From contig NZ_CP069127.1 in NCBI RefSeq assembly GCF_016811915.1, positions 1,084,001 through 1,148,000 on the forward strand: a stretch of 64,000 bases of DNA. The letters run 5' to 3'. Positions 51,093-60,414 of the stretch are shown in pieces. The notes beneath the pieces were generated by a model. The model saw only the letters and a program-made list of their open reading frames with translations. It searched no databases and was not told the DNA's origin. Position 1 is the stretch's first letter, and each line of letters begins with the position of its first letter. Position numbers and translations under genes: made by a program. Source of the stretch: Brevibacillus choshinensis. Its GTDB lineage: Bacteria; Bacillota; Bacilli; Brevibacillales; Brevibacillaceae.

Positions 51093-52330
51093 ATCAGCTG
51101 AGGCAGTATTGGCAGGCGTATCATCCTGTCGTGCACCTGTTGATGGCGGGCACGGTGTTTGTCATGCTTACGCAAGCGATGAGCATGCCGTTTTTAGCCA
51201 TCTACTTGAGTGAGACGACGACGCTTTCACCCGCATACATTGGTGTCATTATCGGAGCTGGGCCGCTTGCGGGCACCGTGGGGGGCTTTCTGGGAGGAGT
51301 TTTGTCTGATCTGTTTGGCAGGCGCAAGCTGATGATCCTGTCGATGCTGGTCATGGCGGTTGCCTTCGCTGCTTTTATCACTGTCAGCCATCCCATCGCC
51401 CTCTTGGTAATCAGTCTCGTAAAGGGCTTGGCTGGTTCGTTTTACGGCACTGTCTCCAAGGCGATGATGGGGGATTTGACCCCAGAGGACAAACGGTTTC
51501 GAGTCTTTTCCAATCGCTACCTTGCAAACAATCTCGGCGTCGCCATCGGCCCGATGCTCGGTGCCTTCCTCGGCATTGCCGGCAGCGGAACGGCCTTCTT
51601 GCTCACAGCTATCTCCTATGTCGTCTTTGCCGGCTTTTTGGCCGCAGCTTGCAGGCGTTATGCAGTGGGAGACAGTCATGGAGAAGCAGAGGAAGAGAAG
51701 CCGGGCCTTGGGCAAATGTGGAAGGTGCTCAGTCGCGATTCGGCGCTTCTTGCCTTTGTCGTGGGCGGGATCTTATTGGTCACCGTCCACGGTCAAATGT
51801 CTGTCACGCTGTCCCAGTACCTGCGTGAGAATATGGCGGACGGCGTGGCTCTCTTTGGGGTGATGATGAGCGCCAATGGCTTTACGGTCCTGCTCCTGCA
51901 AATTCCCTTGACCCGGTTGGTAGAGCGGTACTCGCTGTTTTCCCGAATCGCGGGGGGAGCGGTGCTGATGGCAGTGGGAGAGGTCGGTTTTGCCTTTTTG
52001 GAGGGCTGGTTCTGGATGGTGACCGCCATGATCGTCTTTACTTTGGGCGAAATCTTGATCGTCCCCGCCGAATACGCGCAGATCGATCAGATCAGTCCAG
52101 CCAATATGCGGGGGACGTATTATGGGGCTCAAAGCGTCAGCGAGCTGGGGAGCTTCCTCGGGCCGTGGGCTGGCGGCCTGATATTGGGCGCTTACGGTGG
52201 GCCGGCGATGTTTTTGGTCATGGCAGGGTGCGCACTCGTGAGCTTGGTGTTTTACTGGATGGGGAGAGTCATCCACGAGAGGAAGAATTTGTATATGGTA
52301 TACAAAAGAGGATTGAGTAAAGAAGTTTAG
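51089..52330 (+). CDS. MFS drug-efflux-type transporter
   Basis: 413 residues, 12 hydrophobic segments. The motif A region GGVLSDLFGRRKLMIL (after segment 2) and GPMLGAFLGIAG (motif C-like) are those of DHA1 multidrug exporters such as MdtG/YttB. Translationally coupled to the ArsR-type regulator. The likely role is ligand-induced efflux. Confidence 0.87.
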   Translation: MNQLRQYWQAYHPVVHLLMAGTVFVMLTQAMSMPFLAIYLSETTTLSPAYIGVIIGAGPLAGTVGGFLGGVLSDLFGRRKLMILSMLVMAVAFAAFITVSHPIALLVISLVKGLAGSFYGTVSKAMMGDLTPEDKRFRVFSNRYLANNLGVAIGPMLGAFLGIAGSGTAFLLTAISYVVFAGFLAAACRRYAVGDSHGEAEEEKPGLGQMWKVLSRDSALLAFVVGGILLVTVHGQMSVTLSQYLRENMADGVALFGVMMSANGFTVLLLQIPLTRLVERYSLFSRIAGGAVLMAVGEVGFAFLEGWFWMVTAMIVFTLGEILIVPAEYAQIDQISPANMRGTYYGAQSVSELGSFLGPWAGGLILGAYGGPAMFLVMAGCALVSLVFYWMGRVIHERKNLYMVYKRGLSKEV

Positions 52331-52376
52331 CATAGTGGCAAGACGGATCGGTTTCGGCATAAAACTGCATAAAACA

Positions 52377-52438
52377 GGCGTCCTCTCTAGCGAATGAACT
52401 TCATCAGGAGTAGAAAAGGGGGACGTTTTTTTTGTTAA
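52377..52438 (+). terminator. Terminator-like hairpin after the MFS gene
   Basis: CGTCCTC...GGGGGACG bracket a 35-nt loop and are followed by TTTTTTTT. Confidence 0.6.
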
Positions 52439-52461
52439 ATAAACCATAAATTCAGAAAATA

Positions 52462-52473
52462 ATTGTATACAAT
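52462..52473. promoter_or_regulatory. Putative GntR operator a: ATTGTATACAAT
   Basis: A perfect 12-bp palindrome, 85 bp upstream of the transporter start. It shares the GTATAC centre with operators at 54694, 56917 and 63761. FCD-type GntR regulators commonly bind such TTGTATACAA-like sites. Confidence 0.6.
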
Positions 52474-52557
52474 AAGCCAAATCTCTATTTTTCGGGAAAA
52501 GATTGTGCTACAATTTTTTTGGGACGGACCCAATCTAACGGTGCAGGGGGGATGCAG

Positions 52558-54006
52558 ATGATCACTATGTCTCACGTGGTTTACGCAATTGTTACAGTCG
52601 CTGTCATTATTGTCATGCTGTTTCGGCGCGGTGTAGTCATTCCATCTTTAATTGGTACCTTTTTAGTTGGCTGGATTTTCAAGGGAGATGTGATCAGTGG
52701 ATTCCAAGCCGTCTACAATGCCAATCTCACGGCGGCAAAAGAACTGTTTACCATCTTTTTGATCATTACCTTCATGGTCGCTTTGCTCGCGTCCCTGCGC
52801 GATATCGGTGCAGATCGCAGAATGATTCGGCCGATCCAGAAGCTGATGATCAACGGACATGTGGCATTTTTTGTGCTTGCCATCGTCACGTATGTCATCT
52901 CCTTGTTCTTTTGGCCCACTCCTGCCGTACCGCTCATTGGCGCATTGCTGTTCCCTGCAGCGATTCGGGTCGGACTCCCTCCGATGGCTGCTGCGATGGC
53001 CGTGGCACTCGCGGGTCAAGGGATGGCGCTATCCTCCGACTACATCATGCAAGTAGCGCCTATGCTGAGTGCAAAAGGCGCAGGCGTAGAAACAGGGATG
53101 GTCGCAGACAAAGCGATGGTACTGTCCCTCATTACAGGCGGAGTGTCCATTTCTGTCGCTTACCTCATGCACCGCAAGGCTATCCGCAAGTCGGACGCAC
53201 TCCTCGTTCAAAACCAAGTCGTGGATTTTCGATCAGCGGAGGAAACGCCAGAGTTCGCCCAGGCTGCGGCGGCTGTAGAAACCCTTCCGCCAAATATTCT
53301 GAAATGGTCGAAGATTTTTTCGGTTCTGGTTCCTCTGTCGATGCTTGGCGTCATGATTGTGATGGCGGCGAGTAAATTCGGATCGAGCATGGGGGGCTTC
53401 GAAGGGGGAGACGGGGCAGCTTTCATCGGTGGGGTAGCCGTGATTCTGTTGATTCTGTCCTGTACGGTGTTCTCGAAAATGGCTGCGTTGGACAAGATCA
53501 GTGACCATCTGACGGAAGGCTTTGTCTTTGCCTTTAAAGCGATGGGGCCTGTGATTCCAATCGCAGGGTTTTTCTTCCTGGGAAATGCAGATTTTTCGAA
53601 GAGCATTCTCTCGCTGGGTGAATCGGTTCCTGCCCCCGCGATTTTGTATGATTTGGTCATGTCCGTCCAATACGCGATTCCGGCGAATGGATTCCTGACT
53701 TCGTTCGGCATCCTGATCATCGGCATCATCGCGGGATTGGAAGGTTCGGGATTCTCCGGACTTCCACTGACGGGCTCGCTCTCTGGCGCACTGGGTCCGA
53801 CTGTCGGCATCGATCCTTCGACGCTGGCAGCTATCGGGCAAATGGGCTCGGTATGGTCCGGAGGCGGAACCTTGATCGCATGGTCTTCCCTGGTTGCAGT
53901 AGCCGGCTTTGCCGGAGTATCCGTCATTGAATTGGCACGGAAAAACTTTATCCCTGTCGTCTTGGGATTATCGATTGCCACAATCGCGGCTCTCTTTCTC
54001 TGGTAG
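52558..54006 (+). CDS. Multi-pass membrane transporter, substrate unknown
   Basis: 482 residues from the ATG at 52558, 6 nt after GGGGGG. Roughly 11-12 hydrophobic segments, with a cytoplasmic loop near residues 215-250. Re-entrant-like stretches WPTPAVPLIGALLFPAAIRV and AGLEGSGFSGLPLTGSLSGA recall ion-transporter-type (GntP/DcuC/CitMHS-like) permeases, but I cannot name the family. A GTATAC palindrome in the promoter links it to the GntR regulon. Its last 59 bp overlap the antisense yyaC gene. Confidence 0.7.
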   Translation: MITMSHVVYAIVTVAVIIVMLFRRGVVIPSLIGTFLVGWIFKGDVISGFQAVYNANLTAAKELFTIFLIITFMVALLASLRDIGADRRMIRPIQKLMINGHVAFFVLAIVTYVISLFFWPTPAVPLIGALLFPAAIRVGLPPMAAAMAVALAGQGMALSSDYIMQVAPMLSAKGAGVETGMVADKAMVLSLITGGVSISVAYLMHRKAIRKSDALLVQNQVVDFRSAEETPEFAQAAAAVETLPPNILKWSKIFSVLVPLSMLGVMIVMAASKFGSSMGGFEGGDGAAFIGGVAVILLILSCTVFSKMAALDKISDHLTEGFVFAFKAMGPVIPIAGFFFLGNADFSKSILSLGESVPAPAILYDLVMSVQYAIPANGFLTSFGILIIGIIAGLEGSGFSGLPLTGSLSGALGPTVGIDPSTLAAIGQMGSVWSGGGTLIAWSSLVAVAGFAGVSVIELARKNFIPVVLGLSIATIAALFLW

Positions 54007-54598
54007 CGGCAGAGCCGTTGTCCAGAGGCACTTCATCTGCAAGCTTGGGAAGGATTTCTTGGACGGCTCTCACCAGGATCCGGCTGACCACGCCGGACAT
54101 TTCCTGCACAAAGGTGAGACTCGTGTGCTCCAGCACTTTGTGGTTTAGAGGTCCGTAATTGTTAATGATTCCTTTGATATGAACATGGCCGATGGGAGGC
54201 AGCTGCTTGTCGAGACTGACTCCCGGCTGCAAGGGCTCTTCCACGACCTGGAGCGTACCGATTTTGTAGAATTGCCCGAGGCAGGCGTCGACGGCGATCA
54301 CGTACGCACGGCTGTGTTTCTGGGAGATGTGGGAAAGCGTCTTTTGCATATTTAAAGCGTGCACGGGATTATCCAGTGTTCCGTAGATATGAACGTGACG
54401 TTGACCTTTCAGCTGTTGGAGGAGCTGGCTGCCAACCATCGGTCCCAAGGAATCACCCGAGTAACGATTGGTACCCATGCAAACAACGACAATCTCGGTA
54501 TACCCGGGATTGTTTACGTAATGTCGGATTAACGCGTCAGACAAATAAGCCACTGATTTTTTGTCTAAGTAGTGGCAGTAATGCAGCATGCGATTCAC
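53948..54598 (-). CDS. yyaC: YyaC-like sporulation protein (DUF1256)
   Basis: 216 residues. VVVCMGTNRYSGDSLGPMVGS and YVIAVDACLGQFYKIG match the YyaC/Gpr-related family, putative spore germination-protease relatives. The start is the GTG at 54598 or the ATG at 54589; both have acceptable ribosome sites. The 3' end overlaps the convergent transporter by 59 bp. The C-terminal ~25 residues, encoded in the overlap, extend past the usual family end and may be an acquired tail. Confidence 0.85.
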   Translation of the reverse strand: MNRMLHYCHYLDKKSVAYLSDALIRHYVNNPGYTEIVVVCMGTNRYSGDSLGPMVGSQLLQQLKGQRHVHIYGTLDNPVHALNMQKTLSHISQKHSRAYVIAVDACLGQFYKIGTLQVVEEPLQPGVSLDKQLPPIGHVHIKGIINNYGPLNHKVLEHTSLTFVQEMSGVVSRILVRAVQEILPKLADEVPLDNGSAATREREPRLWQSIIPRRQG

Positions 54599-54693
54599 CT
54601 GCTTTCTTCCTTACTCATGATTGTAAACCATGGCGGTCGAATCAATAAATACAGAAAAGAGTAAAAGTGTATGTCATTTTTCCAAACAGATAC

Positions 54694-54708
54694 GGTATAC
54701 AATATACC
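54694..54708. promoter_or_regulatory. Putative GntR operator b: GGTATACAATATACC
   Basis: A perfect inverted repeat (GGTATA-CAA-TATACC) 20 bp upstream of the creatininase-family start and between it and the divergent yyaC. Confidence 0.65.
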
Positions 54709-54728
54709 ACTATGGAGAGGAAGTGTGA

Positions 54729-55481
54729 ATGAGGATGAATAAGGCATTTCTGTTAACGCAAATGACATGGCCAGAAGTAAAAGAAGCGCTGCGCACCGTG
54801 AAAATAGCGGTGATTCCTCTGGGCGCACATGAGCAGCACGGGCCACATATGGCGGAAAGCTGCGATGCGGTATTGGCTGAAGAGATGGGGAAACGACTGG
54901 TGGAGAAGCTGTATCCGGAAGCCATCCTGACACCTACGATCAACATGGGGGTATCACCCCATCATCTTCATTTTCCCGGGACGATCTCTTTGGAGCCAAC
55001 TACCGTGATTGCAATTTTGCGCGATATGATCAAATCGTTGAAGCAGCACGGCATAGAACAGTTTTTGATCTTGAATGCCCATGGGGGGAACCAGGCGACA
55101 CTAGGTGTGGCAACGGAGATGCTGACTCGCGAGCTCGATGTTCGCATCTACTATGCAAAGACGACGGCATCTGCCAAAGATGTCATGGATCGACGCCTGG
55201 AATCCAAGCTGTATGGCCACAGCTGTGATCGCGAGGTATCCGAAGCCTTGTATCTGGCCCCTCATATCGTCCGGCAGAATCAGCTAGAGGCGGCAGACTA
55301 TCAGGAGGGCAGATGGAAGAAGCTTCGCCCGGGCAATCCGCTGCAAGGCTTCTACTATTATGAAGAAATGACGCGAAACGGATGCATAGGCGATGCGACA
55401 AAGGCAAGCTATGAGATCGGACAGGAAATCGTGGAGACCGCTCTGGAGCGACTGGCCCATGCTGTCAAAGAGCTTCTCTAA
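54729..55481 (+). CDS. Creatininase-family amidohydrolase
   Basis: 250 residues. PLGAHEQHGPHMAESCDAVL gives the E/H/D metal ligands, LNAHGGNQATLG the next, and GHSCDREVSEALYLAP the last acidic ligand, with the usual AGxxETS changed to SCDREVS. Members open cyclic amides or lactams (creatinine, dehydro-inosose, RibB-pathway formamides). The ATG at 54729 follows AGAGGA. First of a two-gene unit with a permease, under a GTATAC operator. Confidence 0.85.
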   Translation: MRMNKAFLLTQMTWPEVKEALRTVKIAVIPLGAHEQHGPHMAESCDAVLAEEMGKRLVEKLYPEAILTPTINMGVSPHHLHFPGTISLEPTTVIAILRDMIKSLKQHGIEQFLILNAHGGNQATLGVATEMLTRELDVRIYYAKTTASAKDVMDRRLESKLYGHSCDREVSEALYLAPHIVRQNQLEAADYQEGRWKKLRPGNPLQGFYYYEEMTRNGCIGDATKASYEIGQEIVETALERLAHAVKELL

Positions 55482-56877
55482 AGGAAGGCCGTGCATTTTT
55501 CTATCCGCCATTGCCGCTAATTTGCTGTCCGCCTTCTTTCCGTCCGAGCCGCTGCATTGGGTCATTTCCGTACTGTGCATCCTCATTATCCTGATGGTTT
55601 TCCGTTCTGTGTCGCGTTTTGTGCAGGGGCTTAGCACCTTGTTTCTGCTTATCGGAGCGAGCTTATTGCTGGCGAGCGATGCTGCATGGACGCAGTTTGT
55701 CACGGGCTTTGGCAACATGCTCAACATTTTAAGTCTGTTTGCCTTGATTCCCTTTATCGCGCTGCCGATTGAGCTCGGGAACTACGCCAGCAGGATCCAG
55801 CACATGATTCAACGGACGATCAAGCGATCCGGTCTGCTTTATTCGATGACCGCCAGTCTGTCGTATATTTTGAGTTCGTTTATGAATATCGCGACGCTTC
55901 CGATGGTGTATCAGACGATTCGGCCTTCCCTGGAATTGTTTCCGATCGAGCAGAAAGAACGTTTTATCAGCCGAGCGATTACGCACGGGTACAGCATGCC
56001 GATCGTCTGGACGCCGGTAGCTCCGATTGTAGGCATCATTGTAGAGATGACGGGGGTTCGCTGGAGCGCGATAGTACCCATCATGATTCCGTTTAGTCTA
56101 TTCGGCCTGTTCCTGGATGGGCTCATGGGACAATGGAATGCCAAGCGCAGACAGAAGCAGCTGGACCCGGCGGTCATCCGTGAGATGGCCGCAGCCAGAC
56201 AAATGGTGGATGAACATACGCCCCCCTTTCGCAAGCCATGCCACCCTGTTCATATCCCGCTGGCGATACTCGTTTTTACCTGTCTGATCGCATTGCTGGA
56301 GAAGTATACGCAGTACAGCTTTTTGTTGCTGGTATCGGTAGCCGTCATTCCATTTGCGCTTTTGTGGTCGGTTCTGATCGGTTATGGCCGTCCATTTATA
56401 CAGAAAAGCAAAGCGATGCTGCCTGCGCAGCTGCTGAAAATGAAGGAGCAGTTCCTCGTATTTTTGAGCGCGGGTTTTATGATATCCGCGATCCAGACTT
56501 CGGGGGCAGGGCATGTTCTCAATAGCTGGATTATGGCAGGAGTGGGCCTGGTGGGAGCCGATCTGTTTCTGCTGCTGATCCCGCTGATCCCGCTCGCCTT
56601 AGCCTTTGTCGGGCTGCATCCGGCTGTGGGCTTGGCGCTGACCGCCGAATCCCTCAATCCTCATGCTTTGGGCATCTCTCCTGAGCTGACAGCAATCGCG
56701 ATGCTGACAGGAGCAGCCACTGCCTTTTTGATGGGGCCGTACAATGCCACGGCTGGGATGATGGCGAATCTGACGAAGCAGAGCTCCATCCGAATATCCA
56801 ACTGGAATGCACCGTTTACGCTTGTTTACCTGGTTATGTCGATGTTCTTACTAATTATTCTGAAAAAAGGTTATTGA
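55459..56877 (+). CDS. Membrane permease, ion-transporter-superfamily-like
   Basis: 472 residues from the ATG at 55459, which overlaps the creatininase gene by 23 bp; the frame runs further upstream but only inside that gene. About 11 hydrophobic segments in two halves, each with a re-entrant-like stretch (SSFMNIATLPMVYQTIRPS; LMGPYNATAGMMANLTKQSS), as in dicarboxylate/arsenite-type permeases. Paired with an amidohydrolase, so it probably imports that enzyme's substrate or a product. Confidence 0.72.
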   Translation: MLSKSFSKGRPCIFLSAIAANLLSAFFPSEPLHWVISVLCILIILMVFRSVSRFVQGLSTLFLLIGASLLLASDAAWTQFVTGFGNMLNILSLFALIPFIALPIELGNYASRIQHMIQRTIKRSGLLYSMTASLSYILSSFMNIATLPMVYQTIRPSLELFPIEQKERFISRAITHGYSMPIVWTPVAPIVGIIVEMTGVRWSAIVPIMIPFSLFGLFLDGLMGQWNAKRRQKQLDPAVIREMAAARQMVDEHTPPFRKPCHPVHIPLAILVFTCLIALLEKYTQYSFLLLVSVAVIPFALLWSVLIGYGRPFIQKSKAMLPAQLLKMKEQFLVFLSAGFMISAIQTSGAGHVLNSWIMAGVGLVGADLFLLLIPLIPLALAFVGLHPAVGLALTAESLNPHALGISPELTAIAMLTGAATAFLMGPYNATAGMMANLTKQSSIRISNWNAPFTLVYLVMSMFLLIILKKGY

Positions 56878-56916
56878 CAGACGAGCCCAGGTACGCAATA
56901 ATTGGTTCATAAGAAT

Positions 56917-56936
56917 TTTGGTATACAATATACAAA
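56917..56936. promoter_or_regulatory. Putative GntR operator c
   Basis: TTTGGTATACAATATACAAA contains the same GGTATACAATATAC core as operator b and is palindromic apart from one position. It lies 55 bp upstream of the diiron-oxidase gene, at the promoter of the long operon. Confidence 0.65.
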
Positions 56937-56991
56937 ATACAAACAAATCTACTCACCCTACATTTTTACATTTTGAGAGGAGTGCTTTTAG

Positions 56992-57702
56992 ATGGCAGAA
57001 ACATTGACAAAACCCGCTTTGATGAACAAAGAAGAATTCCGCTATGCTTTGGAACAAGCGATTGAAGGAAATGCGGTTGCGAAGGCGCCTTTCACGACCA
57101 TGTGGGCAAACGGAGAATTGAAGAAAGAGCACTTTGCCGCTTGGGTAGAACAGCATTACGCATATGTGGGTCCATTTGCAGAGTATCTCGCTTACATCTA
57201 TGCAAACTGCCCGCATGAGGACGCAAGAGACTTCCTGCTCCAAAACATGTGGGAGGAAGAGCTGGGAGGAGATCGCCACACGGACCTTTTGATCCGTTTC
57301 GGGGAAGCCTGCGGCACGACTCGCGAGCGTGTGGAATCGATGGAGCATCTGCTGCCAGAAACAATCGGCCTGCAATCCTGGTGCTATCGCATGGCATTCA
57401 AAGAAAACTTCTTGTTCGCAACGGCAGCGCTGGTTGTCGGTCTCGAATCTCAAGTCCCTGCGATTTACCGCAGACAGACTCCTGTTCTCCGCGAGAAATA
57501 CGGCTTTACCGACGAAGAAGTGGAATTCTTCGATCTGCACATCGTCTCCGATGAGATCCACGGCGAGCGCGGCTATCAAATCGTTCTGGAATACGCCAGA
57601 ACGCCGGAAGATCAACAGCGCTGCATCGAGATCGTGAAAGAAGCGACGAAAATGCGCAGAATGTACATCGCGGCCATCTCACGTGAATTCTGTTTAGAAT
57701 AG
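56992..57702 (+). CDS. Haem-oxygenase-like diiron oxidase/oxygenase (PqqC/TenA superfamily)
   Basis: 236 residues, all helical. The ligand pattern of haem-oxygenase-like diiron enzymes (as in CADD, UndA, SznF) is visible: E89 and H96 seven apart in WEEELGGDRH, E152 in GLESQVPAIY, and H183/D187 four apart plus H190 in HIVSDEIHGERG. The family uses O2 and two irons for C-C cleavage, N-oxygenation or desaturation of small, often amino-acid-derived substrates. GAGGAG precedes the ATG. First gene of the GntR-controlled operon with aldehyde dehydrogenase and ferredoxin. The substrate is unknown. Confidence 0.82.
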   Translation: MAETLTKPALMNKEEFRYALEQAIEGNAVAKAPFTTMWANGELKKEHFAAWVEQHYAYVGPFAEYLAYIYANCPHEDARDFLLQNMWEEELGGDRHTDLLIRFGEACGTTRERVESMEHLLPETIGLQSWCYRMAFKENFLFATAALVVGLESQVPAIYRRQTPVLREKYGFTDEEVEFFDLHIVSDEIHGERGYQIVLEYARTPEDQQRCIEIVKEATKMRRMYIAAISREFCLE

Positions 57703-57724
57703 TCTGTCTTCCATAGCATTCAAC

Positions 57725-57756
57725 ATACCCGAGAATGACTATCTTCTCGGGTATTC
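57725..57756 (+). terminator. Strong hairpin between the diiron oxidase and aldehyde dehydrogenase genes
   Basis: ATACCCGAGAA-N7-TTCTCGGGTAT: a perfect 11-bp stem followed by TCCTTT. The short T tract suggests partial termination or mRNA processing, giving more oxidase than downstream products. Confidence 0.65.
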
Positions 57757-57797
57757 CTTTAAATACACCCCCATTATGCGAACGAAAGGGGCTCACC

Positions 57798-59264
57798 ATG
57801 GCAATTGAAACGTCCGTACAAACCTTCAAAAACCTGATCAACGGTGAATGGGTGGATTCCATAAGCAACGTCACCTTTGAAAGCACGAATCCGGCAGATG
57901 CGGCGGACATCGTGGGGCGCTTTCAGGCTTCAGTGGAAGCGGATGTGATCGCAGCGATGGAGTCTGCCGATCGTGCTTTCCAGACCTGGCGCAATGTCTC
58001 GCCGAGCAAACGCGCCGAAATCCTGTACAAAGCAGCTGACTTGCTGGAAGCGGGACTGGAGCAGTACGCGCTCGAGCTGACCCGAGAAGAAGGGAAGACG
58101 CTCGCCAGCAGCAGGATGGAAGTCAAACGCTCCGCCCAAACTTTGCGCTACTACGCATTCGAGGGACTGAACATTTCCGGAGAAACGCTCCCGTCAGAAG
58201 ACCCGTCGATCTCGATCTACACCAAAAAAGAGCCGCTCGGTGTAGTCATCGTGATCACACCATGGAATTTTCCTATCTCCATTCCGGTTCGAAAAATAGC
58301 TCCAGCGCTGGTGACAGGCAACACGGTCGTTTTCAAGCCAGCGTCGGATACGCCTCTGATTGCTTTGCGGCTGGTTCAGGCGCTGCATGAGGCGGGACTG
58401 CCGGCTGGCGTGATCAACTTCGTTACCGGATCGGCATCCCAAACGGGCCATGCGCTCGTCACCCATCCCGCAGTCAAAGCGGTGACGTTTACAGGCTCTA
58501 CCCGTGCCGGAGAATCGATTCAGCGATCCGTACGACTGTCCACTCGCGTGCAGCTCGAGCTGGGTGGGAAAAATCCTCTCCTCGTCATGGAGGATGCAGA
58601 TGTCGAGCAGGCTGCCGAGCTGGCGATCAAGGGCGGGTTTGAACTGACCGGCCAGGCCTGCACAGGTACCAGCCGAGTCATTGTCATGGAGGAAGTGCAT
58701 GATCGCTTTGTCCAGGCATTAATCGAAAAAACCAAGAAGCTCAGCATCGGCAACGGCTGCCGCCAGGGCGTGGAAATCGGACCTTTGGCAAATGCCAGCC
58801 AGCTGAAAAACGTGCTCGGCTATATCCAAATCGGCAAAGAAGAGGGAGCGACTCTTGCTTACGGGGGAGGACAGCTGACGGATGGTGAGTATGCACACGG
58901 TTATTTTGTCGAGCCGGCTGTATTCACGAACGTGGCTGCTTCGATGAGAATCGCCCAAGAGGAAATATTCGGCCCGGTCATTTCTGTCATTCGCGTCACT
59001 TCCTTTGAAGAGGCGATGCTGGTTGCCAATAACGTCGAGTACGGCTTATCCGCAGCCATCTGCACGCAGGACCCAGTCCGGATTCAGCATTTTGTGAACA
59101 GCATTCAGTCCGGTGTGGTCAAGGTGAATCGTCCGACTACGGGCAATGCGCCTCACGTGCCATTCGGCGGTGTCAAAATGTCCAGCACGGCTACGTACCG
59201 CGAATCCGGCAGAGGAGCATTGGAGTTCTATACGCAAATCAAAAGCGTCTATCACGGCATCTGA
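57798..59264 (+). CDS. NAD(P)-dependent aldehyde dehydrogenase
   Basis: 488 residues from the ATG at 57798 after GAAAGGGG. The catalytic Cys is C288 in [10 protein letters not shown], the general-base Glu E254 in QLELGGKNP, and [10 protein letters not shown] and [12 protein letters not shown] bind cofactor. Closest in style to ketoglutaric-semialdehyde/benzaldehyde-type ALDHs. It would oxidise the aldehyde released by upstream steps. Confidence 0.9.
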   Translation: MAIETSVQTFKNLINGEWVDSISNVTFESTNPADAADIVGRFQASVEADVIAAMESADRAFQTWRNVSPSKRAEILYKAADLLEAGLEQYALELTREEGKTLASSRMEVKRSAQTLRYYAFEGLNISGETLPSEDPSISIYTKKEPLGVVIVITPWNFPISIPVRKIAPALVTGNTVVFKPASDTPLIALRLVQALHEAGLPAGVINFVTGSASQTGHALVTHPAVKAVTFTGSTRAGESIQRSVRLSTRVQLELGGKNPLLVMEDADVEQAAELAIKGGFELTGQACTGTSRVIVMEEVHDRFVQALIEKTKKLSIGNGCRQGVEIGPLANASQLKNVLGYIQIGKEEGATLAYGGGQLTDGEYAHGYFVEPAVFTNVAASMRIAQEEIFGPVISVIRVTSFEEAMLVANNVEYGLSAAICTQDPVRIQHFVNSIQSGVVKVNRPTTGNAPHVPFGGVKMSSTATYRESGRGALEFYTQIKSVYHGI

Positions 59265-59296
59265 AAAAAGACGGGTACAGGAGGATATGAGCTGCG

Positions 59297-59770
59297 ATGA
59301 AATCGGTAATGAAGCTGGAGTTAGAAGAAGCAAGAGTCATGATTGAGGCGGCCAAAAAGGCGGCGGAAGAGGTCAATGCATTGGAGTCGATCTGCATTGT
59401 CGACGATGGGGGCTACGTGATTGCCCTGGAACGGATGAACGGGGGCCGGATCACCGGACCGGAGATCGCCATCGCCAAAGCCTTTACGGCGAGCGGTCAC
59501 AAACGCTCCACGCATCTGTTCAACCAACCGGGCGGGCCGGCAACAACTACCGGTGAAGCATTCGGCATCCACGTGATGCTGCCAGGGAAATTTGCGATTT
59601 TCGTGGGAGGCTTCCCGATCGTCGTAAATGGAGAAGTGATCGGTGGAGTCGGCATCAGCGGAGGCAATGGCGAGCAGGATACGGCTGTGGGTACGGCAGC
59701 TTTGCGGGCCCTTCAGGAATATTTGGGTACCGACTATGAAGTGATGACGCAAGCGGACATCAAAAAGTAG
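59297..59770 (+). CDS. HbpS/GlcG-family protein
   Basis: 157 residues. CIVDDGGYVIALERMNGG, AIAKAFTASGHKRST and GGFPIVVNGEVIGGVGISGG are the complete family pattern. HbpS binds haem extracellularly; GlcG-like members occur in catabolic operons, some with enzymatic or cofactor-binding roles. No signal peptide here, so it is cytoplasmic. Its role in this operon is unknown. Confidence 0.88.
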   Translation: MKSVMKLELEEARVMIEAAKKAAEEVNALESICIVDDGGYVIALERMNGGRITGPEIAIAKAFTASGHKRSTHLFNQPGGPATTTGEAFGIHVMLPGKFAIFVGGFPIVVNGEVIGGVGISGGNGEQDTAVGTAALRALQEYLGTDYEVMTQADIKK

Positions 59771-59823
59771 TGGGAGATAGCACGACTGTGACACGTCATT
59801 GAAAAGGCAGGTGGAGAGGATCG

Positions 59824-60414
59824 ATGGTGCTCTGGAATCTGTTCGTCGGTTTTTTTCGAATCGGCATCCTGGGATACGGCGGAGGGCCGACGATGATCCC
59901 CCTCGTTCACGTAGAAGCCGTGCAGAAATACCGATGGATGACAGACGAAGAATTCACGGACGTGCTGGCTATGGGAAACGCTCTGCCGGGACCGATCGCG
60001 ACGAAAATGGCAGGGTATATCGGCTATAAAGTAAAGGGAGCCGCAGGGGCTGCCGTTGCGATTGCAGCCATGGTCATACCGGTGCTGATTGCGATGATCC
60101 TGCTCCTCAGTCTCATCTACAAGCTGAAGGATTCAGGTATCGTCGGAGGAATGACGCATGGTGTGCAGCCTGTGATCGGCGTCATGATGGCTGTCATGGC
60201 CTATGAGTTTTTCCTGAAATCGTGGAAGAGCTGGATCAAGAGCAGGACGATGGCTTGGACTATAGTTTCTCTGGTTGCACTTGCCCTTTTGGATCTGAAT
60301 CCGGGACTGCTCATCGGTATCGCTCTCGCATATGCCTTCACCGAATCGACCTATCTGGTCCGAAAGAAAAAGAAAAAACAGGCTGATTCGCCAGATAGGG
60401 GAATATCAGCATGA
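59824..60414 (+). CDS. Chromate-transporter (CHR) family, half-size, first of pair
   Basis: 196 residues, one CHR domain: FRIGILGYGGGPTMIPLVH and MGNALPGPIATKMAGYIGY are the signature. Five or six hydrophobic segments and a Lys-rich end. Short CHR proteins act as pairs of opposite topology. The stop overlaps the second gene (ATGA). The setting in a catabolic operon suggests export or import of an organic or inorganic anion rather than chromate. Confidence 0.88.
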   Translation: MVLWNLFVGFFRIGILGYGGGPTMIPLVHVEAVQKYRWMTDEEFTDVLAMGNALPGPIATKMAGYIGYKVKGAAGAAVAIAAMVIPVLIAMILLLSLIYKLKDSGIVGGMTHGVQPVIGVMMAVMAYEFFLKSWKSWIKSRTMAWTIVSLVALALLDLNPGLLIGIALAYAFTESTYLVRKKKKKQADSPDRGISA

